The notes under the pieces: model-generated
Database searches by the model: none
What the model was told of the DNA's origin: nothing
The model's input: only the letters and a program-made list of their open reading frames with translations
In this document: in pieces, positions 35,261-44,173 of the stretch
Position numbering within the stretch: the stretch's first letter is position 1
Layout of the letters: the number at the start of each line of letters is the position of its first letter
Source of the DNA: Leptolyngbya ohadii IS1
Lineage (GTDB): Bacteria; Cyanobacteriota; Cyanobacteriia; Elainellales; Elainellaceae
Length of the DNA stretch: 64,000 nt
Assembly: GCF_002215035.1 (NCBI RefSeq)
Contig: NZ_NKFP01000006.1
Span: forward strand, 3,191,080 to 3,255,079
Direction: 5' to 3'
Program-made: the position numbers and the translations under genes

Positions 35261-35417
35261 GTATCCCCTAGACCCCCATCTGTTTTTCCTGTTCCTGGGG
35301 AGCGAGTGGGGAGAACCAGCCGACGCAGACTTGCTTTGACTGGCAGAAGATTCTACTGATTTCAAAGCCTCCCTCGCATTTGGGGAGCGGCAATCGTAGA
35401 TGGGGCTAAGGGGATAC
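35261..35417. mobile_element. MITE-like element with imperfect terminal inverted repeats
   Basis: About 157 bases bounded by GTATCCCCTAGACCCCCATC on the left and, inverted, GTATCCCCTTAGCCCCATCT on the right. Inside it are GGAGCGAGTGGGGAGAACCA with CCGACGCAG, shared with 62954-63004, and CCCTCGC-GGGGAGCGGCAA, shared with 52043-52111 and 11358-11414. No coding capacity. Target-site duplication unclear. Confidence 0.55.
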
Positions 35418-35443
35418 AGTACCTCGGATACTAACCCGAAGTC

Positions 35444-36145
35444 TTACTGAGACTGTCCCGTCCTCGCCGTTTGACCGAACAAAATCTTTTTGCTTTTCTC
35501 TGTCATCGCCGTCTGACTGCGGAGCGGTTCCCCTTTTTCGTAAGCCCGCACCACCGCAGCCCGATCGCGAATGGCGTTAAACCACCGCTGCAAATTGGGG
35601 AACTCGTCCAGGTTTTGCTGCTGCTTCTCGTAGGGCACGATCCAGGGATAGCAAGCCATATCTGCGATCGAATAATTCCCGGCAACATACTCGTGCTTTG
35701 CCAGCTGGCGATCGAGAACGCCGTAGAGCCGATGGGTTTCTTTAACGTAGCGATCGATCGCGTAGGGCAGTTTTTCGGGTGCGTACTGTACAAAATGATG
35801 GTTTTGTCCTGCCATAGGTCCCAGTCCGCCCATCTGCCAGAACAGCCACTCCAGGACTGCCTTGCGTCCGCGCAGATCCGCTGGAATAAATTGTCCTGTC
35901 TTGTCTGCTAAATACAGCAAAATCGCGCCGGATTCAAACAGGGAAAGGGGTTCGCCGCCGTCGGCAGGATTGTGATCAACGATCGCGGGCATCCGGTTAT
36001 TGGGCGCAATCTTGAGAAAGTCTGGCTGAAACTGATCGCCTGCGCCAATGTTGATTGGAATAATACGATATTCAAGTCCGGCTTCTTCTAGAAAGATAGT
36101 AATTTTGTGACCGTTGGGAGTGGGCCAGTAATACAGATCGATCAT
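35444..36145 (-). CDS. glutathione S-transferase, YghU/YfcG-like
   Basis: A 233-residue GST. The thioredoxin-like N-domain starts MIDLYYWPTPNGHKITIFLE, with the TPN motif of the nu-class, and NNRMPAIVDH gives the cis-Pro. ESGAILLYLADKTG is the glutathione-binding SNAIL-like stretch. The all-helical C-domain includes YSIADMACYPWIVPYEKQQQ. It conjugates or reduces substrates with glutathione, with possible disulfide reductase activity as in YfcG. It stands alone. Confidence 0.9.
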   Translation of the reverse strand: MIDLYYWPTPNGHKITIFLEEAGLEYRIIPINIGAGDQFQPDFLKIAPNNRMPAIVDHNPADGGEPLSLFESGAILLYLADKTGQFIPADLRGRKAVLEWLFWQMGGLGPMAGQNHHFVQYAPEKLPYAIDRYVKETHRLYGVLDRQLAKHEYVAGNYSIADMACYPWIVPYEKQQQNLDEFPNLQRWFNAIRDRAAVVRAYEKGEPLRSQTAMTEKSKKILFGQTARTGQSQ

Positions 36146-36407
36146 GGCAACACCTGATAGAAGGTTATGTTCACCTTAAATCATCCCCATTAAAAAGGAT
36201 ACAGATCAAAGAAAGGGACAAAGCCTCTGCAAGAATAGCGTTGAAAAGCGGGGTGAAAAGAGACCCGGACGATAGCTGGATTGCCCCCTGAAATTGACAG
36301 GTTAAGGACAGTTCAGAATCGCAGCAATCCCTTCTCAAACAGGTTCTCAGACGCTTCTAACGCAAAAGCTTTGCCCTCACAGGTTGCAGCAGACGTTGAT
36401 CTCGTTC

Positions 36408-37982
36408 TTAGCGCTGCCGCACTGCGCCTGCCGGAATTCGATCGCGATCGGCTCTTTCCCGCTGGGCACGTCTGCGGGCAACCGGATTCATCGCTTTCTC
36501 CAGGTAGCTAAATGCCTGGGAGGAAACCAGCGTCAGCACCAGGTAGATCAGCGCTACAGCAGCATAGATTTCAAACGGACGATAGGTGGTTGCTACAATC
36601 AGCTGACCCTGGCGGAATAACTCCTCAAAGCCAATGACGGCAACCAAACTGGTGTCCTTCAGCAGCGTGATAAACTCATTGCCCAAGGGCGGCAGCATCC
36701 GGCGGAGTGCCTGCGGAAAAATAATGTGGCGCATGGTTTGGGTGGAGTCCATCCCCAGCGATTGGGCGGCTTCCGTTTGTCCCGTTTCGATCGACTGAAT
36801 TCCCCCGCGCACAATTTCTGCCATGTAAGCGGCTGCATTGAGGCTGAGTGCCAGAACCGCTGCAAAAAAGCGATCGAACGAGAACTGAAGCCCCAACCCC
36901 TGAAGCAGTGCCGGAATACCAAAGTAAACCATGAACAATTGCACCAGCAGCGGAGTGCCCCGGAAGAAATCAATATACGCCCTGGCTGCCCAGCGAATGG
37001 GCTTAGTGTGGGACAAACGGGCGATCGCAATCAGCGAACCCAGCACCAGACCCAGAATTACGGAGATGGCAGCCAGGATAATGGTGATTAGCGCACCTGC
37101 CAAAAGGGCGGGCATGGCATTCACGATCGTTGCCAGCCAACCGATCGATCGGGCGGGTTGTTGGGCATTGCCCTGTTGCGCTGCGGCAAGAACGGGAGCA
37201 ACTTCTGGCAATTGGGGCGGCGCGGCATTGAACCATTTGCGGTAGATGCGCTCGTAGGTGCCGTTTTGCAGAATTGTGCCTAAGCCCTGGTTAATTAACT
37301 GAAGGTTCGGCGAGTTTTTGGGCGTCGGAATGCCGTAATACTCTTCTGTCAGCAAATCTCCGGTCAGGGTGAGTCCCTGGACGTTACCCGTGTTGAGGGC
37401 GTAGAGCATAATCGGCGCATCGGCTACGACCGCATCCACATTGCCATTGCTCAACTCTTGCAGCGCTACAGCGGAGCCATTAAACGTACTGACGTTTGCC
37501 CCTGGCACCTTTTTGATGGCTTCTGCTCCTGTTGTGCCAAGCTGCACAGCCACTCTTTTACCGTCGAGGTCTTCCAGCTGCGTAATTCCCTGGGTTCCCT
37601 CCTTCACGGCGATCGCTAACCCTGCTTTGAAGTAAGGACGGGAGAAGTCTACCGATTGGGCACGCTGCTGAGTAATGGTCATTGCCCCAACTGCCGCATC
37701 CACCGTTTTAGACTGAAGTGCCGGAATCATTCCATCAAAGGCAAGATTCTGGAAATTGACATTAAAGCCCGATGCCTTTCCAATTTCGCGAATCACGTCC
37801 ACATCAAATCCCTGAAGCTCACCGGAGGCTGATGTGAATTCAAACGGGGCATAAACAGGTTCAATAGCAACGTTTAAAGTGCGGGGTGCTGTTGCATTCA
37901 CTGTTCCAGTAAACAGAATAAAGAGCAAACAACACAGCCCCATAACAATCGATCGCCAGCGAATCAAAGCTTTAGTTTTCAT
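36408..37982 (-). CDS. amino-acid ABC transporter, fused substrate-binding protein and permease
   Basis: A 524-residue fusion. Residues 1-30 are a signal or anchor. Residues about 33-255 form a polar-amino-acid binding protein (LNVAIEPVYAPFEFTSASGE; ALQSKTVDAAVGAMTITQQR). Residues about 285-505 form the permease with the EAA-like loop (GQTEAAQSLGMDSTQTMRHI) and helices such as ALITIILAAISVILGLVLGS. Such SBP-permease fusions are known for glutamine-type uptake systems. The ATPase partner is divergent at 38331. The last 20 residues are Arg-rich. Confidence 0.9.
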   Translation of the reverse strand: MKTKALIRWRSIVMGLCCLLFILFTGTVNATAPRTLNVAIEPVYAPFEFTSASGELQGFDVDVIREIGKASGFNVNFQNLAFDGMIPALQSKTVDAAVGAMTITQQRAQSVDFSRPYFKAGLAIAVKEGTQGITQLEDLDGKRVAVQLGTTGAEAIKKVPGANVSTFNGSAVALQELSNGNVDAVVADAPIMLYALNTGNVQGLTLTGDLLTEEYYGIPTPKNSPNLQLINQGLGTILQNGTYERIYRKWFNAAPPQLPEVAPVLAAAQQGNAQQPARSIGWLATIVNAMPALLAGALITIILAAISVILGLVLGSLIAIARLSHTKPIRWAARAYIDFFRGTPLLVQLFMVYFGIPALLQGLGLQFSFDRFFAAVLALSLNAAAYMAEIVRGGIQSIETGQTEAAQSLGMDSTQTMRHIIFPQALRRMLPPLGNEFITLLKDTSLVAVIGFEELFRQGQLIVATTYRPFEIYAAVALIYLVLTLVSSQAFSYLEKAMNPVARRRAQRERADRDRIPAGAVRQR

Positions 37983-38330
37983 AAAATTTGTTTTGTCTCA
38001 TTCGGTACAGTGTTGAGTCACAGCAGCAATTTCAGCCCAGTTTTAGCCTGGTTTGAAGCAGAACAGGCAACAGTAAACCTGCCATCATCCACAGAAAAAT
38101 GATTCAAGATCTTCCTTCAAGTGGATCGGCGAATGCATTTCTTCCTCTATAAATGGACTATTAGCAAAAAACTTTACTCCTTCTAAAGTCAAGACTGCTT
38201 CTGCCGCAAGTTTGAGTCACGAAATTCGATGATGGAGTTGAATGACATAATTCAGTGACGCAATAAAAACCCGATCGACTGACTTCATCAATCAGTGCCC
38301 ATTTTGAGCGATCTAATTCGAGTAACTCCT
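37983..38330. promoter_or_regulatory. divergent promoter region of the amino-acid ABC transporter
   Basis: About 350 bases between the two divergent transporter genes. The 9-mer TTGAGTCAC occurs twice in the same orientation, at 38013-38021 and 38212-38220, and is a candidate binding site. No NtcA-type GTA-N8-TAC site was recognised. No gene is supported. Confidence 0.35.
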
Positions 38331-39113
38331 ATGACAACTAGCCTGACAGCGACTCGCGCAATTGAGTTTGATCAAGTTGAAAAAAACTTTGGCTCCCTTC
38401 AAGTTCTCAAAGGCATCAGTGGCTATGTGAATCGCGGTGAAGTTCTTGCGGTCATTGGCTCCTCTGGATGCGGTAAAAGCACGCTGCTCCGCTGTCTAAA
38501 TCGCCTGGAAACGATCAACGGTGGACGAATTGAAATTAACGGCATGGATGTTTCTCGTCCCGACTTTAGCCACAGTCAGCTTCGTCAGCTGCGAGCGCAG
38601 GTGGGCATGGTATTCCAGCAGTTCAACCTGTTTCCCCATCTGAGCGTGATGGATAACCTCACACTGGCTCCCCAGGAAGTGCTGAAGCGCCCGAAGCGGG
38701 AATGTGTCGATCGCGCCCACTATTATCTGGAGGAAGTGGGACTGGCGGAAAAAGCAGATGCCTATCCTGATGAACTGTCCGGCGGACAAAAGCAGCGAGT
38801 TGCGATTGCACGCGCACTCTGTATGGAGCCTCAGGTGATGCTGTTTGACGAACCGACTTCCGCCCTCGACCCGGAACTGGTGGGAGAAGTGCTGGAGGTC
38901 ATGCAACTGTTAGCCGAGAATGGCATGACGATGGTGGTGGTGACGCACGAAATCCAGTTTGCCCGCGACGTTGCCCATCGGGTGATGTTTATGGATAAGG
39001 GACGGGTGGCAGAAGAAGGGGATGCTAGAGCAGTACTGACTAATCCTCAAAGCGATCGACTTAAGATGTTCCTGCGGCGGATGCGCCAGGATCAAATGCA
39101 GACAGTTGCCTGA
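38331..39113 (+). CDS. amino-acid ABC transporter ATP-binding protein, GlnQ-like
   Basis: A 260-residue ATPase starting [15 protein letters not shown]; an upstream Met at 38295 is possible. It has Walker A ([15 protein letters not shown]), the Q-loop ([14 protein letters not shown]), the signature [15 protein letters not shown], Walker B ([13 protein letters not shown]) and the switch His ([10 protein letters not shown]). It energises uptake by the fused binding protein/permease encoded divergently at 36408. The domain order is typical of the polar amino acid class. Confidence 0.92.
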   Translation: MTTSLTATRAIEFDQVEKNFGSLQVLKGISGYVNRGEVLAVIGSSGCGKSTLLRCLNRLETINGGRIEINGMDVSRPDFSHSQLRQLRAQVGMVFQQFNLFPHLSVMDNLTLAPQEVLKRPKRECVDRAHYYLEEVGLAEKADAYPDELSGGQKQRVAIARALCMEPQVMLFDEPTSALDPELVGEVLEVMQLLAENGMTMVVVTHEIQFARDVAHRVMFMDKGRVAEEGDARAVLTNPQSDRLKMFLRRMRQDQMQTVA

Positions 39114-39294
39114 GCAAAGCCCTAATCTTTCATCCTGCTGGGTGGGTAGATATAATTGCTTATTGCAGACTTGATCTCTACCTAACGTGCGGTCATCCCT
39201 CAAAACTCAATTTGTTAATTTCATCACAGATTGACAGGGCGTTCTTTTTCTCTGTCTTTCTGTGATTTTTAATAAATTAAGGAGATGATCACCC

Positions 39295-39762
39295 ATGACG
39301 TTCACAGCCGATCAGCAAACCAATCAAGCATTACAAATGTTCCAGGGCTTTGACGCAGATACTCAGCTCGCACTGCTCTGGTATGGCTATCTTGACCTCA
39401 AAGATCAGCTCACCCCCACAACCGATCCGTCGCAGCACGCCATTTCCCGATCGCTGGTAGACCAGATCCAATCCCTTTCCCAGGAAGAGCAGCTTGAAGC
39501 ACAGCGCAATATTATTCGGTGCGCCGATACGGATATCTGCCATGCCTACAGCGCCCTTAGCTCTAGCGCCAAGATTAGCTTCTGGCTTCAGCTTGCTCAA
39601 GCAATGGAACAGGGTTCTGTAATTCAGGTTCCCTCCGATTATCAGCTTCCCTCCGAAACCGATCGCTTTAGCGAACTGATCAAGAATCTCGATTTCGAGC
39701 AGCGGATTAACTTTACCCGCAGTGCTGTCGTTGCAATGGGTGCCCAGCCGATCGACGCATAG
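39295..39762 (+). CDS. helical carotenoid protein (OCP N-domain paralogue)
   Basis: A 155-residue all-helical protein equal to the N-terminal carotenoid-binding domain of the orange carotenoid protein, with no C-terminal NTF2-like sensor domain. Family stretches are TQLALLWYGYLDLKDQLTPT near residue 23, AQRNIIRCADTDICHAYSAL near 70, and FEQRINFTRSAVVAMG at the end. AAGGAG lies upstream of the ATG. HCPs bind a keto-carotenoid and quench singlet oxygen or phycobilisome excitation. No OCP C-domain homologue or FRP gene lies nearby. Confidence 0.9.
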   Translation: MTFTADQQTNQALQMFQGFDADTQLALLWYGYLDLKDQLTPTTDPSQHAISRSLVDQIQSLSQEEQLEAQRNIIRCADTDICHAYSALSSSAKISFWLQLAQAMEQGSVIQVPSDYQLPSETDRFSELIKNLDFEQRINFTRSAVVAMGAQPIDA

Positions 39763-40166
39763 ATTATTAGGACTGACTGATTCGGGCGCTGTCAAGGAGC
39801 GATCGTTGCAGAAATGACTTCAGTAAGGGCGGCAGACAAACCGCCCCTACCCCTCCGACACTGCCAGAATGTCTGATGTGCGAATTTTGCACACTATCCT
39901 ATTTTTCGCATCGCTATCCTACCGGGCATTCGCTATTCTAAGCATTACTATTCTAGGCATTACTACAGCAATCCTTTGCAGGGTTTGAACGGGGTGCAGG
40001 GGTTCCCCTGCCTGGGGGCGCAGCCCCCACCTCCCTTGTTCACAACCTACTTGTGAACGCTGTATTCTACAGGGAAGGTTCCATCAACTCTGGTGCCAGG
40101 ATTTCCCTGGATTTTCCCTAAGTAGCAATATTGAATATCAATCAAATATCAATTGAATATCAATAT
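39763..40166. other. repeat-rich intergenic region after the HCP gene
   Basis: No gene is supported. It contains, in order, a GGGCGG-N8-CCGCCC hairpin (39827-39848), a direct repeat CTATTCTARGCATTACT (39931-39965), a G/C-rich palindrome pair (39993-40031), and AATATCAAT repeats (40128-40164). The first two hairpins lack a T-run, so they are not clear terminators. Confidence 0.6.
39993..40031. repeat. G/C-rich double palindrome
   Basis: CAGGGGTTCCCCTG followed by TGGGGGCGCAGCCCCCA, two adjacent hairpins. This pattern is widespread between cyanobacterial genes and differs from the CCCC/GGGG repeats found in the PKS. Confidence 0.75.
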
Positions 40167-40508
40167 TTACTGTGACTGCTGATCGATCGCTTCTTCAAAC
40201 ACATCCCCCTCCTGCGGCTGATGCACTTTGCCTGCTCGCTTCAGAAGTTCATCGGCGCGATCGGGATGTTCAAAGATCAGATCCAGTAAATCATACTCGT
40301 GGATGTCGGCTTTGTGGGCGTAGTAGCGCACCTGGGACATAATGCGCGGCTCAGATTGACGGAGATACATACTGAGACAGGCGAGTGCCTGGGCGGAAAG
40401 GCTGCGACCCAGAAAATAGGCAAGAGCGGTCAGCAGCTTGAGTTCATATTCGGGCGGCGGATTGAGCGTGAGAGGCTGGGGTTGGGGCTGAGTCATCGCT
40501 TCATTCAA
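40167..40508 (-). CDS. conserved cyanobacterial protein, unknown function
   Basis: A 113-residue mostly helical protein (PPEYELKLLTALAYFLGRSL, then LACLSMYLRQSEPRIMSQVR) with an acidic end. The start may be the first Met (40508) or the fifth residue (MTQPQPQ, 40496); neither has a clear ribosome binding site. No signal peptide or membrane helix is visible. The length and helix pattern suggest a real family, but I cannot name it. Confidence 0.6.
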   Translation of the reverse strand: MNEAMTQPQPQPLTLNPPPEYELKLLTALAYFLGRSLSAQALACLSMYLRQSEPRIMSQVRYYAHKADIHEYDLLDLIFEHPDRADELLKRAGKVHQPQEGDVFEEAIDQQSQ

Positions 40509-40822
40509 GAAATTACAGGTTTAGGATTACAGAAGTTGCTTCATTGATATTCCCTACTGATATTCTCTCCCTATCCTGCGTCTAATTGAATTGCGTCGAA
40601 TTAGATTTCGAGGGTTGGATGTTGAGGGAAGCGATCGCCTATCTCCCCATCCCCATCTTCCTATCTCCCTACCTCCCCATCTCCCCAAGCTCTAATTAAT
40701 AAATCTGAATTACTGCGGTATCCAGCTTTTTGTCCATCCGAATCTCTCCGGGCAGCAATTTTGATGCTTGTCCAGAGACAGAGGCTACTCCTCAGGGGCA
40801 AAGACACACTGGTAAATGCCAG
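40509..40822. other. intergenic region with C/T-rich repeat
   Basis: The stretch at 40640-40688 is an imperfect tandem of ATCTCCCC/CATCCCC units, related in character to the 8-mer arrays at 12396 and 58753. The rest shows nothing beyond possible promoters for the divergent genes. Confidence 0.5.
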
Positions 40823-41554
40823 ATGGATGAACTCAAGAAGGTCATGAAGACATTTCACGATTTAATGGATTTAATGCCGCAAAATGCGGAAGTTGGCGAG
40901 AAGCAGTCCGATGGCTATCGTCCCGTTAAGCTTACGTTCAATGAAACGGTGATTCATTGCCGTTATTACGAAGGAAAAACAGAAGGACAGAACGACGAAG
41001 CTAAAGTCACTCAGGGAGTAATCTGGGTTGGTGGTGTGGGCGGTGATTGGGACAGTCCGGCACAGCAGCTCTACCCTCGACTGGCACAGGTTCTTGCCAA
41101 GTCCGGAGTCTCTTCGCTGCGGGTGCGCTATCGTCAGCCTACGCAATTGGGACAGTCCGTTATGGATGTATTGGTAGGAATCCGCTTTTTGCAGGATCAG
41201 GGCATTGAGACGATCGCCCTCGTCGGACATTCCTTTGGCGGGGCAGTGGTAATTCAGGTGGCTGCGGAAACCCTGGCGGTTAGAACGGTGGTTGCTCTAG
41301 CTTCCCAGTCCTACGGCACGGATTCGGTTCCTGAACTGGCAACTCGATGCTCTCTGCTGCTGCTCCACGGGACAGAGGATCGGGTGCTGCCATTCGCCTG
41401 CTCCGAGCAAATCTACGCTCGTGCCCTTGAACCCAAGCAGCTGATTCTTTACCCCGACGCAGGACATAACTTAGATGAAGCTGCGGATGAAATAGAATCC
41501 ACCGTGCAGAAATGGTTGGTGGAACAGCTCAACCGGGAAGAGGACAGCTTCTAA
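40823..41554 (+). CDS. alpha/beta hydrolase
   Basis: A 243-residue hydrolase starting MDELKKVMKTF; other in-frame Mets lie at 40730 and 40844. The nucleophile elbow is VGHSFGGAV, the acid is in LLLHGTEDRVLPF and the histidine in YPDAGHNLDEA, so the triad is complete. The early strand is GVIWVGGVGGDWDSP. It resembles small dienelactone hydrolase/KANL3-like proteins. Substrate unknown. Confidence 0.85.
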   Translation: MDELKKVMKTFHDLMDLMPQNAEVGEKQSDGYRPVKLTFNETVIHCRYYEGKTEGQNDEAKVTQGVIWVGGVGGDWDSPAQQLYPRLAQVLAKSGVSSLRVRYRQPTQLGQSVMDVLVGIRFLQDQGIETIALVGHSFGGAVVIQVAAETLAVRTVVALASQSYGTDSVPELATRCSLLLLHGTEDRVLPFACSEQIYARALEPKQLILYPDAGHNLDEAADEIESTVQKWLVEQLNREEDSF

Positions 41555-41650
41555 TCAGGTTAATTAATCGGGTAACTAATTGGGGAGTTGATCGGGTCAT
41601 AAGGTCAGTAGAAGCCATCGAGCAATCGGATTAACAGAAGGACTCAGGTA

Positions 41651-42172
41651 ATGGGGTCGGAGCGATCGAGCTTAAAACCTCTCAAGGGGGCAAACCGTTC
41701 CCTGCGCCAGCGATTAAATTGGCGGGGAGAGCTTGCCCTAGCCTTAATGCCCACGCTGGTTATTTTGAGTGTTTTGGGATTTGTGGAGGCGTTAACCCAG
41801 CAGCGATTGCTTTTTGCTTCTCTGGCATCCAGCGCATTTCTCATTTATCTCGATCCGCAGCACGGCACCAATTCCGTTCGGACGCTGATTCTCTCGCACA
41901 TGATGGCGGCAACGACGGGCTGGGTGCTGTTTTTGTTCCTGAATGGTGGCTATGCCTCTGCGGGAATTGCTCTGGTTGTGACGATCGTGCTGATGATCTT
42001 GCTCGACGTTGTTCATCCGCCTGCCGTTTCAACTGCCCTCAGTTTTGCCCTCCGTGCCAATAACGAAACCAATCTAATTCTGTTTGCCCTGGCACTTTCG
42101 GTAACGGCAACGCTGGTTCTTCTGGAGCGTGTCACCCTCTGGATCTTGGCAGCCCACGATCGTTCTTCCTGA
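41651..42172 (+). CDS. HPP-family membrane protein
   Basis: A 173-residue protein with four or five hydrophobic helices. The family motif is VVHPPAVSTALSFAL near residue 120, and an earlier ASSAFLIYLDPQHGTNSVRT is typical. Some cyanobacterial HPP proteins act in nitrite transport into plastid-like compartments, but this cannot be assumed here. It lies about 100 bases after the hydrolase on the same strand. Confidence 0.8.
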   Translation: MGSERSSLKPLKGANRSLRQRLNWRGELALALMPTLVILSVLGFVEALTQQRLLFASLASSAFLIYLDPQHGTNSVRTLILSHMMAATTGWVLFLFLNGGYASAGIALVVTIVLMILLDVVHPPAVSTALSFALRANNETNLILFALALSVTATLVLLERVTLWILAAHDRSS

Positions 42173-42386
42173 CCACCTCTATTTCAAATTGCGATCTGTC
42201 TAAGCCTCAGTTTCAGCCTCAAAGTTTAGCCTGAGAGCAGAAATCGGCGAGTCTATTCCTGTTTCTATCACCGCTTCTTCAACTTGATTTGGTTGAAGAT
42301 GAAACTTTTGCGTTGAAAATCTTTCACACTTTTGCTGTTTCACCATAGAATGATTGACATATCACTTCATTTCTGGTTTATCCAAT

Positions 42387-42899
42387 ATGACAGCAGCAAC
42401 CCGTGGGCGATCGAAAGCCGTGAATGTGAACAAACAATCAGTTGAGCAAGCAGGAAGCTATCTTCAAGACTTGCCGGAAAAGCCGAAAGAGAATCTTTCT
42501 CTGCGTGAGGCAGTCGGTCAATTGCGCGATCAGATTCAGGCTGCACTGGCGAAAGGCTACAGCTATGATGATCTGGCAAAGATGCTGACCGAGAAGGGGA
42601 TTGAGATTAGCGCAACCACCCTCAAGAGCTATGTGCCTGCGGGCAAGCGTCAGTCGAGTAAGGACAAAGCAGCCGCTCCTAAAACTCGGACTCGTCGTAC
42701 GCGCAAAACCGAGGAATCAGCAGCAGAAGCCCCCGTTGCTGAACCCGCTCCTGTGGAAGAACCTGCTCCTGAAGCAAAACCCACCCGTCGGCGCACCCGG
42801 ACCGCCGCAGCCAGTGCCAAAGAAGGTCGCAGCAGCCGTGCAGCAGCCAGCAAGCCAGCCACTCGCTCGACCCGGGGACGCAAGAGCGCAGCTAAATAA
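42387..42899 (+). CDS. small helical-domain protein with histone-H1-like basic tail
   Basis: A 170-residue protein starting MTAATRGRSKAVNVNKQS. Residues about 35-80 (SLREAVGQLRDQIQAALAKG, then YDDLAKMLTEKGIEISATTL) look like a small helix-turn-helix-type domain, similar to a conserved piece of mobilisation proteins. From about residue 90 the protein is Ala/Lys/Arg/Pro-rich (TRTRRTRKTEESAAEAPVAE; TRSTRGRKSAAK), like an H1 histone tail. It probably binds DNA non-specifically. The role is inferred. Confidence 0.65.
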   Translation: MTAATRGRSKAVNVNKQSVEQAGSYLQDLPEKPKENLSLREAVGQLRDQIQAALAKGYSYDDLAKMLTEKGIEISATTLKSYVPAGKRQSSKDKAAAPKTRTRRTRKTEESAAEAPVAEPAPVEEPAPEAKPTRRRTRTAAASAKEGRSSRAAASKPATRSTRGRKSAAK

Positions 42900-42931
42900 T
42901 CTCCGTCTTTTCCTTCTGTCTATCCCCCACT

Positions 42932-43630
42932 ATGACAACGGATCTATCGCCTGCGGCTCTACCTGATTATCTTCAGGTTCTTTCCCAGGCAGCACAGTCC
43001 TATCGTTCACGCGGGTCATTCGCTGTTCCCATTTCCCGTTCGCAGCCAGAGCGTCCGCAGCCAGAGAAAGTAGTTGAGGCATTGCTTCAAGCAGAACTGG
43101 CAGCAAAACAGCAGCGGCTGCAATATTCGTTTGACGATTTGTTGGGCGAATGGCGGCTCTGTTTTACGACGGGTGTTAGAAAGCGATCGTCTTCTAGCGG
43201 GAGGAAGCAGGGAATTCGGTTAACGAAGGGGTTTTATCTCCCGCAGTGGGCACCTGCTCAAATCGGCTTTTTTGCTGCTCCAGAGGCAGTTACAGCAGGA
43301 TCTGGGCAGGGCACGATCGCCAATCAAATTCAGCTTGGGGCGGTGCGTCTGCGGTTTACGGGTGCAGCCAAGTATCTGGGCAAAAAGAATTTGCTGGCGT
43401 TTGACTTTAGCCAAATCGCGATCGACTGTTTTGGAAAAACGATCGTCCAAACGGGATTTCGCGGAGGGCAAACAAAAGCAGCCCAATTTGAGCAAATACC
43501 GTTTGAGCAAATACCCATTGCAAAACTGCCGTTCTTTGCCTTTTTTAGCGTCACGCCGGATTGGGTGGCGGCAAGGGGGCGAGGCGGCGGTTTAGCCCTG
43601 TGGGTTCGCCAGGATGCTGAAATTGGATGA
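42932..43630 (+). CDS. fibrillin/PAP-like protein, cyanobacterial
   Basis: A 232-residue protein. The LLGEWRLCFTTGVRKRS segment near residue 70 and later beta strands (AVRLRFTGAAKYLGKKNLLA) resemble the PAP/fibrillin lipocalin-like fold found in plastids and cyanobacteria. A repeated phrase, FEQIPFEQIP, occurs near residue 190. It would bind lipid or carotenoid at thylakoids, if the assignment holds. It follows the preceding gene by 32 bases and may share its transcript. Confidence 0.65.
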   Translation: MTTDLSPAALPDYLQVLSQAAQSYRSRGSFAVPISRSQPERPQPEKVVEALLQAELAAKQQRLQYSFDDLLGEWRLCFTTGVRKRSSSSGRKQGIRLTKGFYLPQWAPAQIGFFAAPEAVTAGSGQGTIANQIQLGAVRLRFTGAAKYLGKKNLLAFDFSQIAIDCFGKTIVQTGFRGGQTKAAQFEQIPFEQIPIAKLPFFAFFSVTPDWVAARGRGGGLALWVRQDAEIG

Positions 43631-43692
43631 TACAGAATAAAATTCTGCGAGATTAGACGCTGCGAAATTGCATACGGTTAACGGATCGCTTA

Positions 43693-44112
43693 ATGAACGA
43701 CCCTTTAATGGATGAAGCCCTGCGGCAAATTCTCACCCAAACCCGCACAATTGCCGTTGTAGGGCATTCCAATCGCCCCGATCGTCCCAGCTATCAGATT
43801 GCGAATTTTCTGCGGCAGGCGGGCTATCGTGTCTATGCGGTAAATCCGGCAGTGACGGAAATTGACGGGCAACCCTGCTATCCCGATCTAAAGGCGGTTC
43901 CGGAGACGATCGATCTGGTGAATGTGTTTCGCCGATCGGAATTTCTGCCGGAGATTGTGCAGGAAGCGATCGAGGTGGGCGCAAAAACAATCTGGGCACA
44001 GTTGGGGATTGCCCATCCGGGCGCGGCTCAGGTGGCAGGCGATCGGGGCTTAAACTGCATCATGGATGCCTGTATCAAAATTGAATATCTGCGCCTGGGC
44101 ATCGATCGATAA
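43693..44112 (+). CDS. CoA-binding domain protein (YccU-like)
   Basis: A 139-residue Rossmann protein. It has the CoA-binding pattern IAVVGHSNRPDRPSYQIANF near residue 20, YRVYAVNPAVTEIDGQPCYP, then VDLVNVFRRSEFLPEIVQEA and TIWAQLGIAHPGAA, ending with a conserved MDACIKIEY. It is the stand-alone form related to the alpha subunit of succinyl-CoA synthetase. Exact function unknown. Confidence 0.88.
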   Translation: MNDPLMDEALRQILTQTRTIAVVGHSNRPDRPSYQIANFLRQAGYRVYAVNPAVTEIDGQPCYPDLKAVPETIDLVNVFRRSEFLPEIVQEAIEVGAKTIWAQLGIAHPGAAQVAGDRGLNCIMDACIKIEYLRLGIDR

Positions 44113-44169
44113 ATTCTGAGCTTGAGATTCTGAGTTTGAAATTCTGAGGCTAGGATTCTGAGTTTGAAG
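44112..44169. repeat. degenerate tandem repeat GATTCTGAGTTTGAA
   Basis: Four imperfect 14-15 base units (AAATTCTGAGCTTGAG, ATTCTGAGTTTGAA, ATTCTGAGGCTAGG, ATTCTGAGTTTGAA). They fill the space between two convergent genes and share ATTCTGAG with the linker repeat of the double GT9 at 6078-6162. Confidence 0.75.
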
Positions 44170-44173
44170 CCTT

